A DNA stretch of 64,000 bases from Varroa destructor. Its lineage: Eukaryota > Arthropoda > Arachnida > Mesostigmata > Varroidae. The notes below the pieces were generated by a model. That model had not been told where the DNA came from and ran no database searches. It saw only the letters and a program-made list of their open reading frames with translations. The stretch is taken from NCBI RefSeq assembly GCF_002443255.2, contig NW_019211455.1, forward strand, positions 5,190,597-5,254,596, written 5' to 3'. Both the position numbers and the translations under genes were made by a program. Positions 22,209 to 34,686 of this stretch are shown here, piece after piece (within the stretch, counting starts at the first letter, position 1; each line of letters begins with the position of its first letter).

Positions 22209-23051
22209 CGGAAGCGATGCTGCTACAAAAAAGGAATCTAAACGGGCAAAAACATAGCCAAGATATTGCAGTAATGGGCATTGTAAGCTATCGACAGCAT
22301 ACGGACACGCACCAGCGGCTCAGTGTTCACTCATGCAGCAGTGTCTCTACTTCCATTAGGCAATGTGTGTTAATTGTTTTTACATAATAAAGAAGAAATA
22401 CCCGCCACTGCGATGAACATGCCAGTTTAAATATCGCATTAGTTTTTCTATCAAAAGAAAAATAGATTTCATAAATAAATAACGTTCAAACAAAAAAAAA
22501 ATAATGAAAACAAATTGCTTTTGGGTTTCGGCTGGTGGATCAAATTAAGTGACGACAGCCCTAGATCAATAGCAATGACATCAGCGGCTGTAACATCGAG
22601 ATGCAGAAGATGAATTAAATTTACTTTCAGTAAACCTTAAAACTGTTTTGCTTAACGTCATTATGTCCATCAGACGTATCTGTTTCTGAAAACCCACTAG
22701 ACGAGGCTAGACAAGGAAAGAGGAGAGCGAACTGGAAAAAGACGAGGTCGATGGGTCGAAGGCGTAAACGACGTATCAATGAACCGGCCGGTACAGCGCT
22801 TTGTGACTCCAATCGGATCTGCTCGGCAACAACTTTCGACGAGGGCTTTGTCAACCTCATCATTTTTGATAGATGCATGTCTGATGATTGCTGAAGTGCC
22901 CTCCTTCGCTTCTTTATCACCGCCGGCTATATAATACGGGTTCGCCGCGTTGACTACGCGTACACACAGCAACGACACAGTAGGTGGCGCTACTTTCCGT
23001 GATAGTGACCGTTTCTTACTCTTTGTCTTTCATGCTATTTTTTCATGTCGC

Positions 23052-23070
23052 TTATTATTATTATTATTAT
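23052..23070. repeat. (TTA)n microsatellite
   Basis: Six tandem TTA/ATT units. Confidence 0.9.
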
Positions 23071-26000
23071 GGTAGATAGGTATCATTATTGCCTTTACGT
23101 TACTTCTGCGTTTTTCGACATTTCTCCGCGTAATGCCAACTGCGTGGCTACGGCTGTCGATGGAACGAAACGCTGAAGCTTAAATAAATAACGCCTGTTC
23201 CTGCGTCATTTTTGATATTTTATTCATCGACGTCTTTTCGCTGTCGCTTTAGAGAGCAACGCAAAGAATTATTTACTGAACGAACGGACGACTGGTCCAT
23301 GATAATCGAGTTGGCCCACCTATGACAGACGGGCGATAACGCGTCGGCGTACGCACGTCTGGAGCAATGGGAGTCACAAACAATATTGAAAGAAAGAAGA
23401 CAGTACGATAAAAGAACATTGAAACAATAAGTAGCTTTAGGGAAACGTGGGTAATGCTGCCATAGTGAAGCACTGCCACAAGGTCACTATCGGAAACCAT
23501 TTTATTAGCGCAATTAGCCAATTAGCGCAATACTGTAGGCCAAAAAATAATTATCTCGACACAGCGTGATATTGAAAACTGCAGCAACAACAAAGTAAAT
23601 CGATCGGCACTAACATATTACCTCATATTTGGGCAAATTGCCACGTTGGGCATTTTTAGCCATTCTCATTAGCAGATTAACAAGGGTAATATCAAAGAGT
23701 AAATGAGTGAAAAGCATCGATTTCAATTCACTTCTCAATTCAGTCGATGAAAGCAAATTTTCGCGGCAGGCTATAGGCAAAGCCGTAACTAGTTTCAATA
23801 GTAGCGAACGTTAGTTTGTCTTAACGCAACGGAAAATGAAGAACCGAAAAAGCTATTTGTTACAATTGAAGACCCCAGATGCTGAGTGCCATTTTTTTTT
23901 CCTATGAGGATTGTCAGTTGAAATGCCTTCAGCCGTTCAATGAACGGTATAGTAAATAAAGATGCCATTTATTTCGTGTAATTTATTATATACATTCGAC
24001 GAATTGTGTGTACATATGTTTGCTAACGGTTCGCCTATTACTGAGAGTTACGAAGGAATTCTATAAATTGGTTTAGCACCTTTTGCCTGTCGTGCAGGAT
24101 GATCCTGTTCAGCTGAAAACCTATTCAACAGATTTGCTTTCTTGTAAAAGCATAAATGTTCGGTAACCTGTATATCCAGTTTACCTGTGCACCTGACCTA
24201 TTGTCATTCGAAATCGTCAGGTTAGAGACCAAAGGTCTGTATGCACGAGTTTTACTTATATGCGCTACAAACTCTCACGTAACTGAATTGATTTGAATGA
24301 AACGCATTGCCTACATGAAGCTCGAATAGGTTCTAAGTCGGCGAAGATTCGACTAAAAAAGTAATAGGATAGGATTCCGTAGCTTCCATTACCTAAGACG
24401 AAGAATTCAAATGCTCGCAGTCTTAATATAGGTATTTAAATTGTTGCAGCAGCTTCTTGTAGACGTGATTTTAGACAATCCGTGCGTTAAATGCCTAGAC
24501 CGTGCTGCTCTCTATTGTCTCCGAGTGTAATGGTGACGTCTAATAGTAAGGTGCTGCTGATCTTAGGGGGTGGAGCCAGAACACAACCAGAGTTTGACTC
24601 TCCAGCAGAAATTCGATTGGTAGAAGGGCAACAACCGCGTAAATTATTCTTCCTCATTCTCCTCCTACATGTTCCTTCCAGTATCGTATTCTGCAGTATT
24701 CCAGAGAGGTTTGAATGAGTCATTGCCAAAAGAAAAACACGAGATTGATTGTAAAACTACAACTGTTCCCTAGCTACCGTGGCTGCTCTCACGCGTTGCA
24801 CGGAACAATGCCTTTTATACGATTGAGAGAAGTTCCGACACAGTATTGGCTAGCGGTACATAAACCGAACTGAACTAGATTGATGCGATCAGACCGATCA
24901 ATAGAAATTTGCCCCCCCGGTAAAGCGATGCTGCCCCATGCTGATATCGTGAAAATATCGTATCAGACAAACACAGACATTTGGCTTTAATTGTTTCTGT
25001 AATAAAAATTGTCACATCGAGTCCCTGATAAAACACAGACAGGTTTGTCGACACATTTCTCTTTCTTAACTTCCCATTGCGTTTTGCCCTTGCAGGGGTG
25101 ATCTATGCTAGGTCTCTGTCCTCCAGTCATTATGCAGCATCAAGCTTCAATCACGACCCTTAGCGTGTGCCTTCGTTTTATGTCGGTTTAAGGAACGGCG
25201 GAGGAACATCGGTTAATGCTTATGACGGCAATATACAAAACGGTACAAGCAGATGCCAAATTTAGTTGTTATGCCGATTCTGCAGATAGCAACAAATAGG
25301 TCTGGTCGGCGACCTTAGCCTAACGACCATAACTATAGATTACCATTAATGTCAATACTGTGCTGATATGATGCGGCCTGTCAACGTAAAGATAAGTGCC
25401 AATCGATCTTGTTCGTAAGCTTGAAGAGAGACAACGAGTAGTTTGCTATTCTGCTGTCGACGGTAAAACTTCGATTATCAGACTCGTCATCTGCGTGCTT
25501 GCGGCCTTTGTCCAGAGGCAACGTTTTCAGCGACTGATGATGCTAGATGACAGGTACTGCTTAACACCCTGTCGCTCAGTAGTTGTAATTGTCAACGACG
25601 ACAACACTCTACTGCTCATTGTGTCAGATGGCGCGGAGCAACGAATCGGTAAAAAACCATAGGCCCAGCAGGTCGGTCCATAGACGATCGAGTATTTAAC
25701 ATGCAGCGTTGTCAATCGAGAAACGTTGGCGGCAGCCGGTTGCATGAACTCGACGGTCCCTGCATACAACATACATCATCCAGTCATCGATGTTGCTGTT
25801 ACCGGCGAAAAGGTAGAAAACACAATGACCGGACACTGCTTTCTAGAGCAATGTCGGGAAAAACGATAACTGTTGTTCAGCGGAGGAAAATTAGCGAAAT
25901 TATCCATCGGCCTTGCTTTTCCGGTGGATTCTTCGAAAGTTGCTAATTGAATAGAGAAAGAAAAAAACAAAAGAGTGAACGGGCAAGCAAACATGAAATC

Positions 26001-26288
26001 TATAATGCAAGCAGAACCGGTACTAGTATTCGTTCATATAACATTAACTGCATGAAGAGCTTACGAACTTATGGTGCGCAGTCCTTGCTGAACTGATTGG
26101 GTAAATACGGTCTAGACAGAAACAGCAAGAGGTGAGATCCTCTTCACATCAATTTTGTCTCATAATAGTTTTTCAGGAAAAGATGTAAGAATATCCTGCC
26201 ATATAAAACGTGATCCTATGTCCAAACTAGAAACATGAAGTACGCCTTTAAGGCTTTTTATTTTAATAGCATCATTACTGTATACCTT

Positions 26289-26326
26289 CACACACACACA
26301 CACAATATATATATATATATATATAT
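26289..26326. repeat. Compound (CA)n(AT)n microsatellite
   Basis: (CA)n at 26289-26304 runs directly into (AT)n at 26305-26326. Confidence 0.95.
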
Positions 26327-28084
26327 CCATATATATACCCCCAAGATTGAAGACGGGAAGAGTATCGTCATAGGACAAATTGTGAACAACACCCGATATG
26401 GCCAGTGACTCTGACAGATCGGATGATTTACGGAAGTTAGCTGAACAGAGAAACTTGCTGTGATGAAGTGGTGGCTTTACGTACCGTTTAGTTGATTTAG
26501 CATGCATAAACACCTGCGCAATTGGCGTTCAAATAAATGTAGTGATAAAGAGGTGGATCCATTCCCTTACTCCCTCAGCACCGATCAGTAGTTACTGGTG
26601 GCTACATCACAATATTCACTGACTTGTGGCGGAATTATTACTGCCACATCCACCTGAAATGCAGCGCCATTACTCTTCTATTGGCCATATGTTCCTTGGA
26701 TTGTTTTTTTTTTTGCAAAGTCAATAGGAACAGCTAGTATCTGATTAAACAAGAAAAATCGAGCACAGACCATGGGCATACGTGCGAGCACATCTAAGTT
26801 AGAGCCACAATGCATGATAGAATACTACTGCAGGCACCGCCGATTGTCAAATATATATATATTAACATAAAGTGTATAATAGGCTACACTGTATGACCCC
26901 CTCGCGTCCCCTCTCTACCCGCGCCGCCAATTAGTTCCCTAGTGCCAGTTGGAACCGAAGCAGGGAAACCTATTGGCGGATAAATTAAAAGCTTGACGGG
27001 TTCTAATAACAGTAACAGGGCCACTCCTATTGTCGCATCGTTTTTTGCCCTCATTAACCCGAGGCGGAACAATAAATAAGCAGAATTTAGGAATAGGAGA
27101 ATTACTCTGCAAATAGGCCGAGCGGTTATATAATATAAGGAATTACGGGTAAGTATTTTTTTTTTTTAGAAAGCTTATAAAAGCGGAGTTACTGGAGGGA
27201 TAGTGACTAAACATGCACAGGGTATTGTTAACTACTACGTTTCAAGTCTTAACGTTTAAAACAAATCATAGATTAATTACTCTATGTTTCGTTTGATTTG
27301 CATTAAACCCAATTAACCCATTTTTAGAATAGACGTAGCTGTCCAATGACAGAATGATGCGATCAACTGTTTTTACATGGTCTTTATTTTCTCTTCTATA
27401 CTCACCTGGCAGGTGTTTGTGTTGTTTTGCACTAATTGGTCCGAGGCCGGAAATGTTTGGCCTACTTATCAGTAAGCTTATCTAGTTACAGTTTTATGTG
27501 AGCATTTTAAAAATGCGCCCGAATATCATCTTTAGTCACCTCAAATTGTTGCCGATGTCCGCTTGTGAATGCAACTATAAAAATATAAAATTGAATCTCT
27601 CTAGATTTCCGATAATACTCTTCAAACCCTCTAAAATGATATTGTACTTGTGTAAAATTTCTACACTGGAGCATTTATCACTGTACAAGCATTATTTATT
27701 GAGCATTTATTTTTTCTTCTTTTTCGCTCCGAATATGGCGTATCAAGAGGAAGCTTTTGCAGAGCCCGTTACATATATACATACACGTACGTTTTTTAGG
27801 TGTACTCTTGCTTAAAACGTAGAGTTTTTCCTATTTCGTATAAATATAAACAAATGATCGTCGCGGTGACTTTCTCAAAATTTACAGTAGTTGATATTTA
27901 CTATAAAATGCGATGTAAATCGGTGCAGCTGGTGCAGCGAAAGTTACTGAGTTCGATTGTGATTTTCTGTATTTTTAACCTAGATTTTTATCGTCATACA
28001 ACTGCAAAGTTGCTGAGGCAATAGGGCAGAGATTTCTGACTGTTATCGTGATAAGCATCAATTACTAACGGGTATTACTAGCAG

Positions 28085-28317
28085 CTGCTTTGTATTCGCC
28101 TACTCTGCACCATTGCTTTTTACGGCCACATTTCAATGTGAATCAGTGTGATCTGTATCCGACGTCCGATACGGCCAGGTTTATATATCTCAGATTCTCA
28201 CCGGATTATTTTTCATTCGAGTGTGCAGAGCTGTTTATAACTGAATCAATATTGACGATCTATCCCAATTCAAAAATGATTGAATGGCTGATAAATGACA
28301 AAGTCTTAAGAAAAAAA
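28085..28317 (+). CDS. Candidate internal coding exon, unknown protein
   Basis: The sequence shows a branch-point-like TTACTAAC, then an AG/CAG acceptor about 20 bases later, 233 open bases (2 + 77 codons) and the donor AAA|GTAAGA. The peptide includes FIYLRFSPDYFSFECAELF and KMIEWLINDKVLRKK. The spacing of branch point, acceptor and donor is what an internal exon needs. No family is recognised and no neighbouring exon could be joined with confidence. It lies in a 1-kb stretch (27498-28540) where plus-strand frames follow one another in all three phases. Confidence 0.25.
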
Positions 28318-28429
28318 GTAAGAACATCTGTCGTCGATAAATACCGTGTGGTGCAATTCAATTAGCAAATGGGACAAGGCAAAATGTACCGCAGCATCGT
28401 TGCTTCTGTTCGACAGATTCGCCTTTGAC

Positions 28430-28449
28430 TATATATATATATATATATT
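28430..28449. repeat. (TA)n microsatellite
   Basis: Ten AT/TA units. Confidence 0.93.
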
Positions 28450-28540
28450 CTGGCCGGGTAAACTTAAGTCAAACGTGCGTGAGTGGGAGTTTTTGGAGTC
28501 CACTGAACGTATCAACATGCCTATATCTAATTGGCGATAG

Positions 28541-31500
28541 ATGATTTAAAAACATACCTTGAACTTGCTACGTATGACATAGCTACGCTGCTTGCGTAAG
28601 CACACTAGTCACAAGACAAAAGAACACAGGCTGCCCTTATCGTTCGAGTTCTTCGACCGCTATCGTCATCAGGTGTTTTGTCAAGCGTCTGGCTTCTAAC
28701 ACAAATATACCTATGCTCGGATTCACACCTAACCCTCAGCGTGCCCCAAAGATTAGTAGAGAAACACGTTACCCACCAAGCTATCATGGGGTCATTTATG
28801 CATAGTCCAATTTGGTCAAACTAGACCTTTTGCGCACCTACAACTCATTAAAGTATAGCGTGTTCTATGTAGAAAGAGCTGAATAAACGCTCCTTTTGTT
28901 AAGACCTGCTTAATCCAATGCAGTGACCCTATACGACAATTAAAAATTGTGCCCTTTGTCATGCAAACTGTAACCGAGTGATATTCAGGACAATGCAATG
29001 TTCATCATAATAGCTTAAGCGCTTGCTTCTTTTGCAGACATTCGTATATGAACTTGAAAAAGGCCTAATTGTCGTATTCTTAACGTGCGCGTTTTACCGC
29101 GAAACAAAGATTTAAAAATACAACACTTATTCATTTATACTCGAGTATCTTTGATTCTAGTTATGTTATCGTCTAGTTTAGCGCAACGATGCCTCGCCGT
29201 GAATCGAAGACAAAACACAATTAGTAGGTTTTTTCATTTAGTATTTCCTACATAAACATGCCGTATTGGACGGTATCGACTCTCAGACACAACATTCAGA
29301 AGGTCCCAGTTTTATCCGAAACTAATCCCATATAGAATGGTGACTGTATTATGAGGTGGCAATAAAAGAAGCGGGCCGTTGCATCAAGGTCGAATTGGGC
29401 AGTTGGAATTGCACTCAATATTTGGTAAAGCTGCTCTATATAGTGACCGTAATCAGATCTGTGTTTCCTGCCGCTAAATGAACGCGCCACTTTAACCATT
29501 TCTAACAGACATTCAGGGACGAAGCGGTGTATCGGTAAAATGACAATACAAGATTAGCCGTCAAATAGACCTCCAACATACGCATATAGATTGCGTTAAC
29601 GCTATTGATCAGATAAGACACAGGCAAGATCAGCAAGAATTCGCAGTAAGATCAGGCACCTATTCCAATGAACTAGAACAGTGACGGATACGTACTTCTG
29701 ATTACGGTCCATTTAGGACAAATTCTATTAACGCGTTTGGGCCGCGGATGGACGTACGCCGAGCTGACTCGTACGCAATACTTTATGTACGACTGCATAC
29801 AACGCGTGCGTAGCTAAATCTTGTCGCCTGTTTTCTAATTCTGTGTTTAGAATCGTGTACCTGCTTAAAATTTTTCGCTTCTAATAGTCCAGCTCTTCGA
29901 ATCGAGAGTCAATTCCCTTAGCAGGCCTTTCGCTACAATGGCCAGCGTGGCTAGGAACTTCTACCAAGGATACACAGTACAACACACTTAAGGGCCCGTC
30001 TATAATTTATAACGGCTTCTTCCGATGTTCGTCTCGGTCTTCTTTACTTCGTAAAGAAGAGCGCTTTAAATGTTTATTGATTGTATATCTGGCAACGAAG
30101 CCACGCGAACAATTGAAATGAAATTTCGTTCCCTTGTGTGTATTCGTTCTACCGCGCGCAGAATTCGACTCTGGCAGGATAACGACCGTCACGAAAGTGC
30201 ACAATCTATCGCATATTCTTCATACAACTATACAACGATACGGTCCACTAGACGGAAAACGCGAAATTGGTTCACGAGCTGATATCTGCAGGCAAGCAAT
30301 TCCTTCAAAACTTCAACAATCGAGTCCAGCAGCCAAACGAACACGAAGATGCTACGCCATTCCGACAGGGTGAACCGCTATGATGAGCCGAAGGAGTGAC
30401 AATACAGCTTCATCCTATCCGGTCGGGAGCTCTCGGCCGTTACGAACTGTCGTAGGCGCTTTAATATCCCCATAGACACAAAATCGACCACATCTGAATA
30501 TTATTAGAAAAATCTAAGAATAGCCAATGGTGAAAATGCCTGATTCAAATGAAACGCAGAAGTTTCGGTTGTTTGAAACGTCCCAGAAATAGCATGAGTT
30601 CTTCCAATCTTCTAGATTTTCCTGCGTATTTGCAAAATGATTTTTTTTATTTTTAAAAATCGGATTATCACTTGTATATATATATATATATGTATATATA
30701 GCGCACACACACTAGTATGCGAGCGACTAAAAATGCATAGAAAACAATCCGCATCTATAGTTAGTGTTGAATGAAAGGCACTATCTATCTAAAGTGGAAC
30801 GTCGGTCAATCAAGTGAAAAAAACTTGAACCCTACATCAGGTACTCGATGCACTAATCTTGTTTAGATATTATGTCTCAGAGCAGACGTTATGGCCTAGA
30901 AATTGTCTAGAGTTTGGCATACTTAGCTGACGTGATCTGCACTTACTACAATTTGTCTTACCATTTGGAGACATTCCAATGAATCTGTGGAATAGAAACT
31001 CCAATAAATTAACTTACCTCACATGAAGTTGACAACCGACTTCTAATTCATTGGCAGTGTAGCGCGTAACGTAACGTAACGTGTCATAAAAAGGGCATTT
31101 CGCCGATACATCTGTGTTCTTCAGTGTAATTCATATTACAAAGGTCAGAAAGGTCTAAGACAGCTTTTTAATTCATTTACGCTTAGCGTACAGCGTATTT
31201 ATAGTGGTGGCTCAATATTATTGTGCTTGCTTTAAGCACCAGCTAGTATTACGTAACTTCTTAATGTACGCTATGAGTTTCTATAACGACTTTCCTCACT
31301 GAGCAGAAACGATCTCCGTCATGCCCTTCCTTCATCACCTGCCAACCGTCGACCTGCCCCATCAAAGCGTCGATGATTAGGAAGCTTTTCAGAAAAGACC
31401 CGTGAATGCTATAGCTTACAAATGTTGACTTTTTACTAATTTTTTAAATGACGGCCATCGCTCGAATATTTGCGTGATGTCTTTGGCTAAATTCTTCTTT

Positions 31501-33880
31501 ATCTAACGAGATAATGGCTCTGAATATTAAGACTGGCATTTTGTAACGGTATGTGTTCTCTGCAGCGCTAGCTTACGGCTATTCGATACAGAAAATTTAT
31601 AAGATCTGATATTCTGATCTTACGCAGAGCGCCAGTACCGGCATTACAGACTCAGAGATTACAGAGGGAGATACCGCAAGGTTAGTGATTGATAATCTCG
31701 ATAGTAATAAACTCAACTGTGCAAGTCTAGCTTCATTCTCGATTCATATGGGGTAGACATCGCCCCCGGGAGACGTCGGCTCGTTTGTGAAGTGTATAAA
31801 CTCTTCATAAAAAATGCCTTAAATGCCAAAAAAAAACTTAGCCAAGACTACAAAGTCCACCCTTGTGCTTAAATCAAGAATTGGTTATCGGCTAGATACG
31901 TACGGTCACTTAATGACGCGATCCGTCATGAGGCTGTAGCTAACAGTAATTGGCAAATCCAGGTGCAGATTTCAGACGGTAGCAGAAAAGTAAAACACTT
32001 AACTGGAACTATGAATAAAAATAGCTTGAAACACTGACATAAAATAAGGGAGCAGCTTTCTGTGTTACTTTTACTAGACCAATCTAAACGCTCGCCAAAT
32101 TCTTTATTAGACGCTTACTAGTGAGTCTGTGGAATGAATTTGGAAATAAAACAGTCGCTGAAGTATTCTGAAGGAGCGATTCTTAAATGAAGAAAATAAT
32201 CATGTGTGGCAAATTAAATTGTACTCCATCTATCGGTTCTAACTATTAAGCTTTGGAATAGTTGTTGGATATATTAGGATGGTCTGTCACATGGTACTGA
32301 AGTATAGTGGTTCTGCGAAAGAATCGCACAGACAAAGCGGCCTTTTATTTTTGACTTCTGATTATACCGTGTTGTTCTGGGTTTGTTTGAGGAAGCATTC
32401 TAGAGCCTGAGAGCATCTAAGTGAGAAAAAAGTTATTTACGTTAGGCAAATGAAGAAAAAAAAGAACTATCAGATTTGACTAGGTGCAGCGAAGACATCT
32501 GTTGACCCGAACTACTATACAAGCGAATACAATACGAGAGGGGCCTCAATCGACCTCTACGTACTACGGAATCTGTTACCGATAACAAATGACGGCTGTT
32601 CCTCGTTACTAAATGTAATGGAAGGTTATATCTCGCATAGAAAAGCAGCTAGCAAGCGAATAATTTCTAGACTTCTCTTTACGATATCAAAGAATAATTG
32701 GCTCCAGATTTGGGTTTAGATACCTTTTCTTTAACTACTTGGGCCTCGTATGGAAGACGACGACATGTTTACGTGCACTTCACTTAATGTTTGCTAGTTG
32801 TAACAGGTTGAGGTGTGAAAGATCTAGCCCTGTACGCATTTTGCAACCCAGTTGAGGGTTAACAAAGATCAGCTCGACTGTATTTCTAACTTCGCTAGTA
32901 GCATATATAGGTATAGCTTATACTATTCGTCATCTTACAATTTAGGTACTGGGACTCAACGGTTCGCCACTTACTCCCGATGCGTTCATTGTTATTGTTG
33001 TTATCGTTGTCGCTGAAGCAAACGTCATTATCGTACCGTTAATATACCGTTATCACGTTTACAGTTTCGTTTCGTTTCTCTTATAGTATTCTTCTGCTGC
33101 GAAATAGCGTAGCGCATATATGCCCGCTGTACCGCGACGTTTTGCCAGCGGTCTCGGTAGTGCCCCGCTGTTGGCCAGTTTTTTCTTCCCTTTCCGAGAA
33201 GGGCGAGGAGAGAGGCAGGTGTCCCTTTCCATTTCTGTCGCTGTTCGATTTGGCGTTTTTCTGATCTGAGCCAGCCGTTAAGATTTCGTCGTTCGACGTT
33301 GTCGCTTTGAGCTACCGAAAAACGTCTGACAGTTCGACTTCTGCTGTGGTGGTTGTGACCGTGCTTGTGTGTGGGCAAACGCGCGGCGTTCGGTACTAGT
33401 AAAATAGAAAAAAGAAAAACAGTGGTGTTCGTTACATTTAGGTTGTTACGTTTTGCCAATGGTATCTCGCCATCGTAGAGGATCAGTAAGATTGAATAAA
33501 ACCGCCATCTTTGTTGCTAAATTGGATACATTTCATCCCGGTCGACTGCGCTTTTAAAGATACTTCTTGAAAAGACATCGCCGAAATTGGTTGCCATAAA
33601 AGCACTGGAGACGTGGTCGCCATCTACTTCCGCACGCAATATAGACTTTAGCTGCAAGCTATACTACAGCAGTTGCTACTCGGTCTAATGTTCTATTTCT
33701 ACTATTGAGTGCTTTGGGGAGCGTTGCGAGGGGTCCGTTCAGTCCTGGGCGGTACCTGTGAGATGTGAACAGTTTCCGAGATAGAACAGTATAAAGACAT
33801 ATTCGCTTGCAATCGTTGCCAGTGGACTAGATTGTGGTGCTCAGACGAAAGCCGACTGCCGGCGATAAAACGTCGAGTGG
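28541..33880. other. Intergenic or intronic, no supported gene
   Basis: No frame I can support. It contains a 10-bp exact hairpin at 30038-30060, (TA)n at about 30676-30690, a short (GTAAC)n at 31068 and a GC-richer patch at about 33.1-33.4 kb. The long minus-strand frame over that patch (33028-33459) has no ATG at its start. Confidence 0.6.
30038..30060. repeat. Short hairpin
   Basis: TCTTCTTTAC and GTAAAGAAGA (10 bp, exact) around the loop TTC. Confidence 0.85.
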
Positions 33881-33941
33881 ATGATTGACAACGTGCTCTA
33901 TGAGCAGCAGCCGAAGCGTACTGCCAGCTTACTAAAGAAAG
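33881..33941 (+). CDS. Candidate first coding exon, unknown gene
   Basis: The ATG has an in-frame TAA 15 bases upstream. Twenty codons (MIDNVLYEQQPKRTASLLKK) are open to the donor AAAG|GTAAAA, ending one base into a codon. The sequence before the ATG is GC-richer than its surroundings and could be an untranslated leader. I see no matching downstream exon. The peptide is too short to identify. Confidence 0.18.
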
Positions 33942-34458
33942 GTAAAAACAAACAGCGGATTAAATTCATATACAGGATTATAGAGTAAATGTATTGCTAT
34001 TTCGCTTCAAGTTACCTGTGTGGTCAAGCCATTAAGATTCGCGAAGGTACCGCCATCGTATCTGTAGCAACCGTTGTCCAATAAAAACACACGAATTGAT
34101 AATGACGGCAAAGCAACCGAAATGCTTCTCGATTAAGAACTATAGCAGAACCGTTTCTACCGAATACATACATGATACAAATCCATCCTTGAGAATATCA
34201 GTGTTTATAGTACGTGATTGAGGGACTTTTGTTGTATGAAGATCTATGATTGTATTCGCTTCTAAATAAGGTCCAGTTTTGAGCTTGCCATGCCCGTGAT
34301 GTTCGTGTATACACTACTACTTCAAGGCTGATTAAGCACGATGAAAAAGACGCTGTTAAGGTCTGTGCAGGTTTCCCGATTGACAAGCCCTGATTTAATA
34401 GAGAGTATTCATTGCACTACCTGGCCATTCGGTTTCACGCCTGACTGACATCTGTGCC

Positions 34459-34686
34459 TCATACCGTGCCCACACAGTAACACGTCGATCGCTCCTGTGC
34501 TAAGGCAAAGATATCGTCCTGTTTTTCTGCCGACAGCAGATGTGACATGCTACTTAGGACTTTGCGTTCCAGTTCGGAACCGTACGGATATAATCTGCGA
34601 GACAAGTAGATAGGTTTAGCGATCTCTTGACGCATCCGGTCACCTGGGCTTAACTTAACGGGTGCTAATGTTACGCATGTAGCCAT
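34459..34686 (-). CDS. Candidate coding frame or first exon, unknown protein
   Basis: On the minus strand an ATG in strong context (A at -3, G at +4) opens 75 codons beginning MATCVTLAPVKLSPGDRMRQ. The composition is protein-like, with Arg/Lys/Glu-rich helices and no repeats. The stop TGA overlaps a possible donor, ACG|GTATGA, so the frame could instead be a 5' exon. No family is recognised and a frame of this size can arise by chance. Confidence 0.2.
   Translation of the reverse strand: MATCVTLAPVKLSPGDRMRQEIAKPIYLSRRLYPYGSELERKVLSSMSHLLSAEKQDDIFALAQERSTCYCVGTV

Larger units (their letters stand above)
20895..28084. other. Intergenic or intronic, no supported gene
   Basis: Mostly AT-rich, with a somewhat GC-richer part at about 22.6-23.3 kb. 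It contains (GCGA)n at 22187, (TTA)n at 23052 and a compound (CA)n(AT)n at 26289. ORFs on both strands at 21.8, 22.7, 24.5 and 25.5 kb overlap antisense frames of similar length, so neither strand is favoured. Confidence 0.6.

Noticed and set aside
33028..33459. Minus-strand 143-codon frame with a signal-peptide-like start
   Set aside because: The apparent start is TTG, not ATG, and the frame runs on upstream, so the signal peptide is an artefact of start choice.
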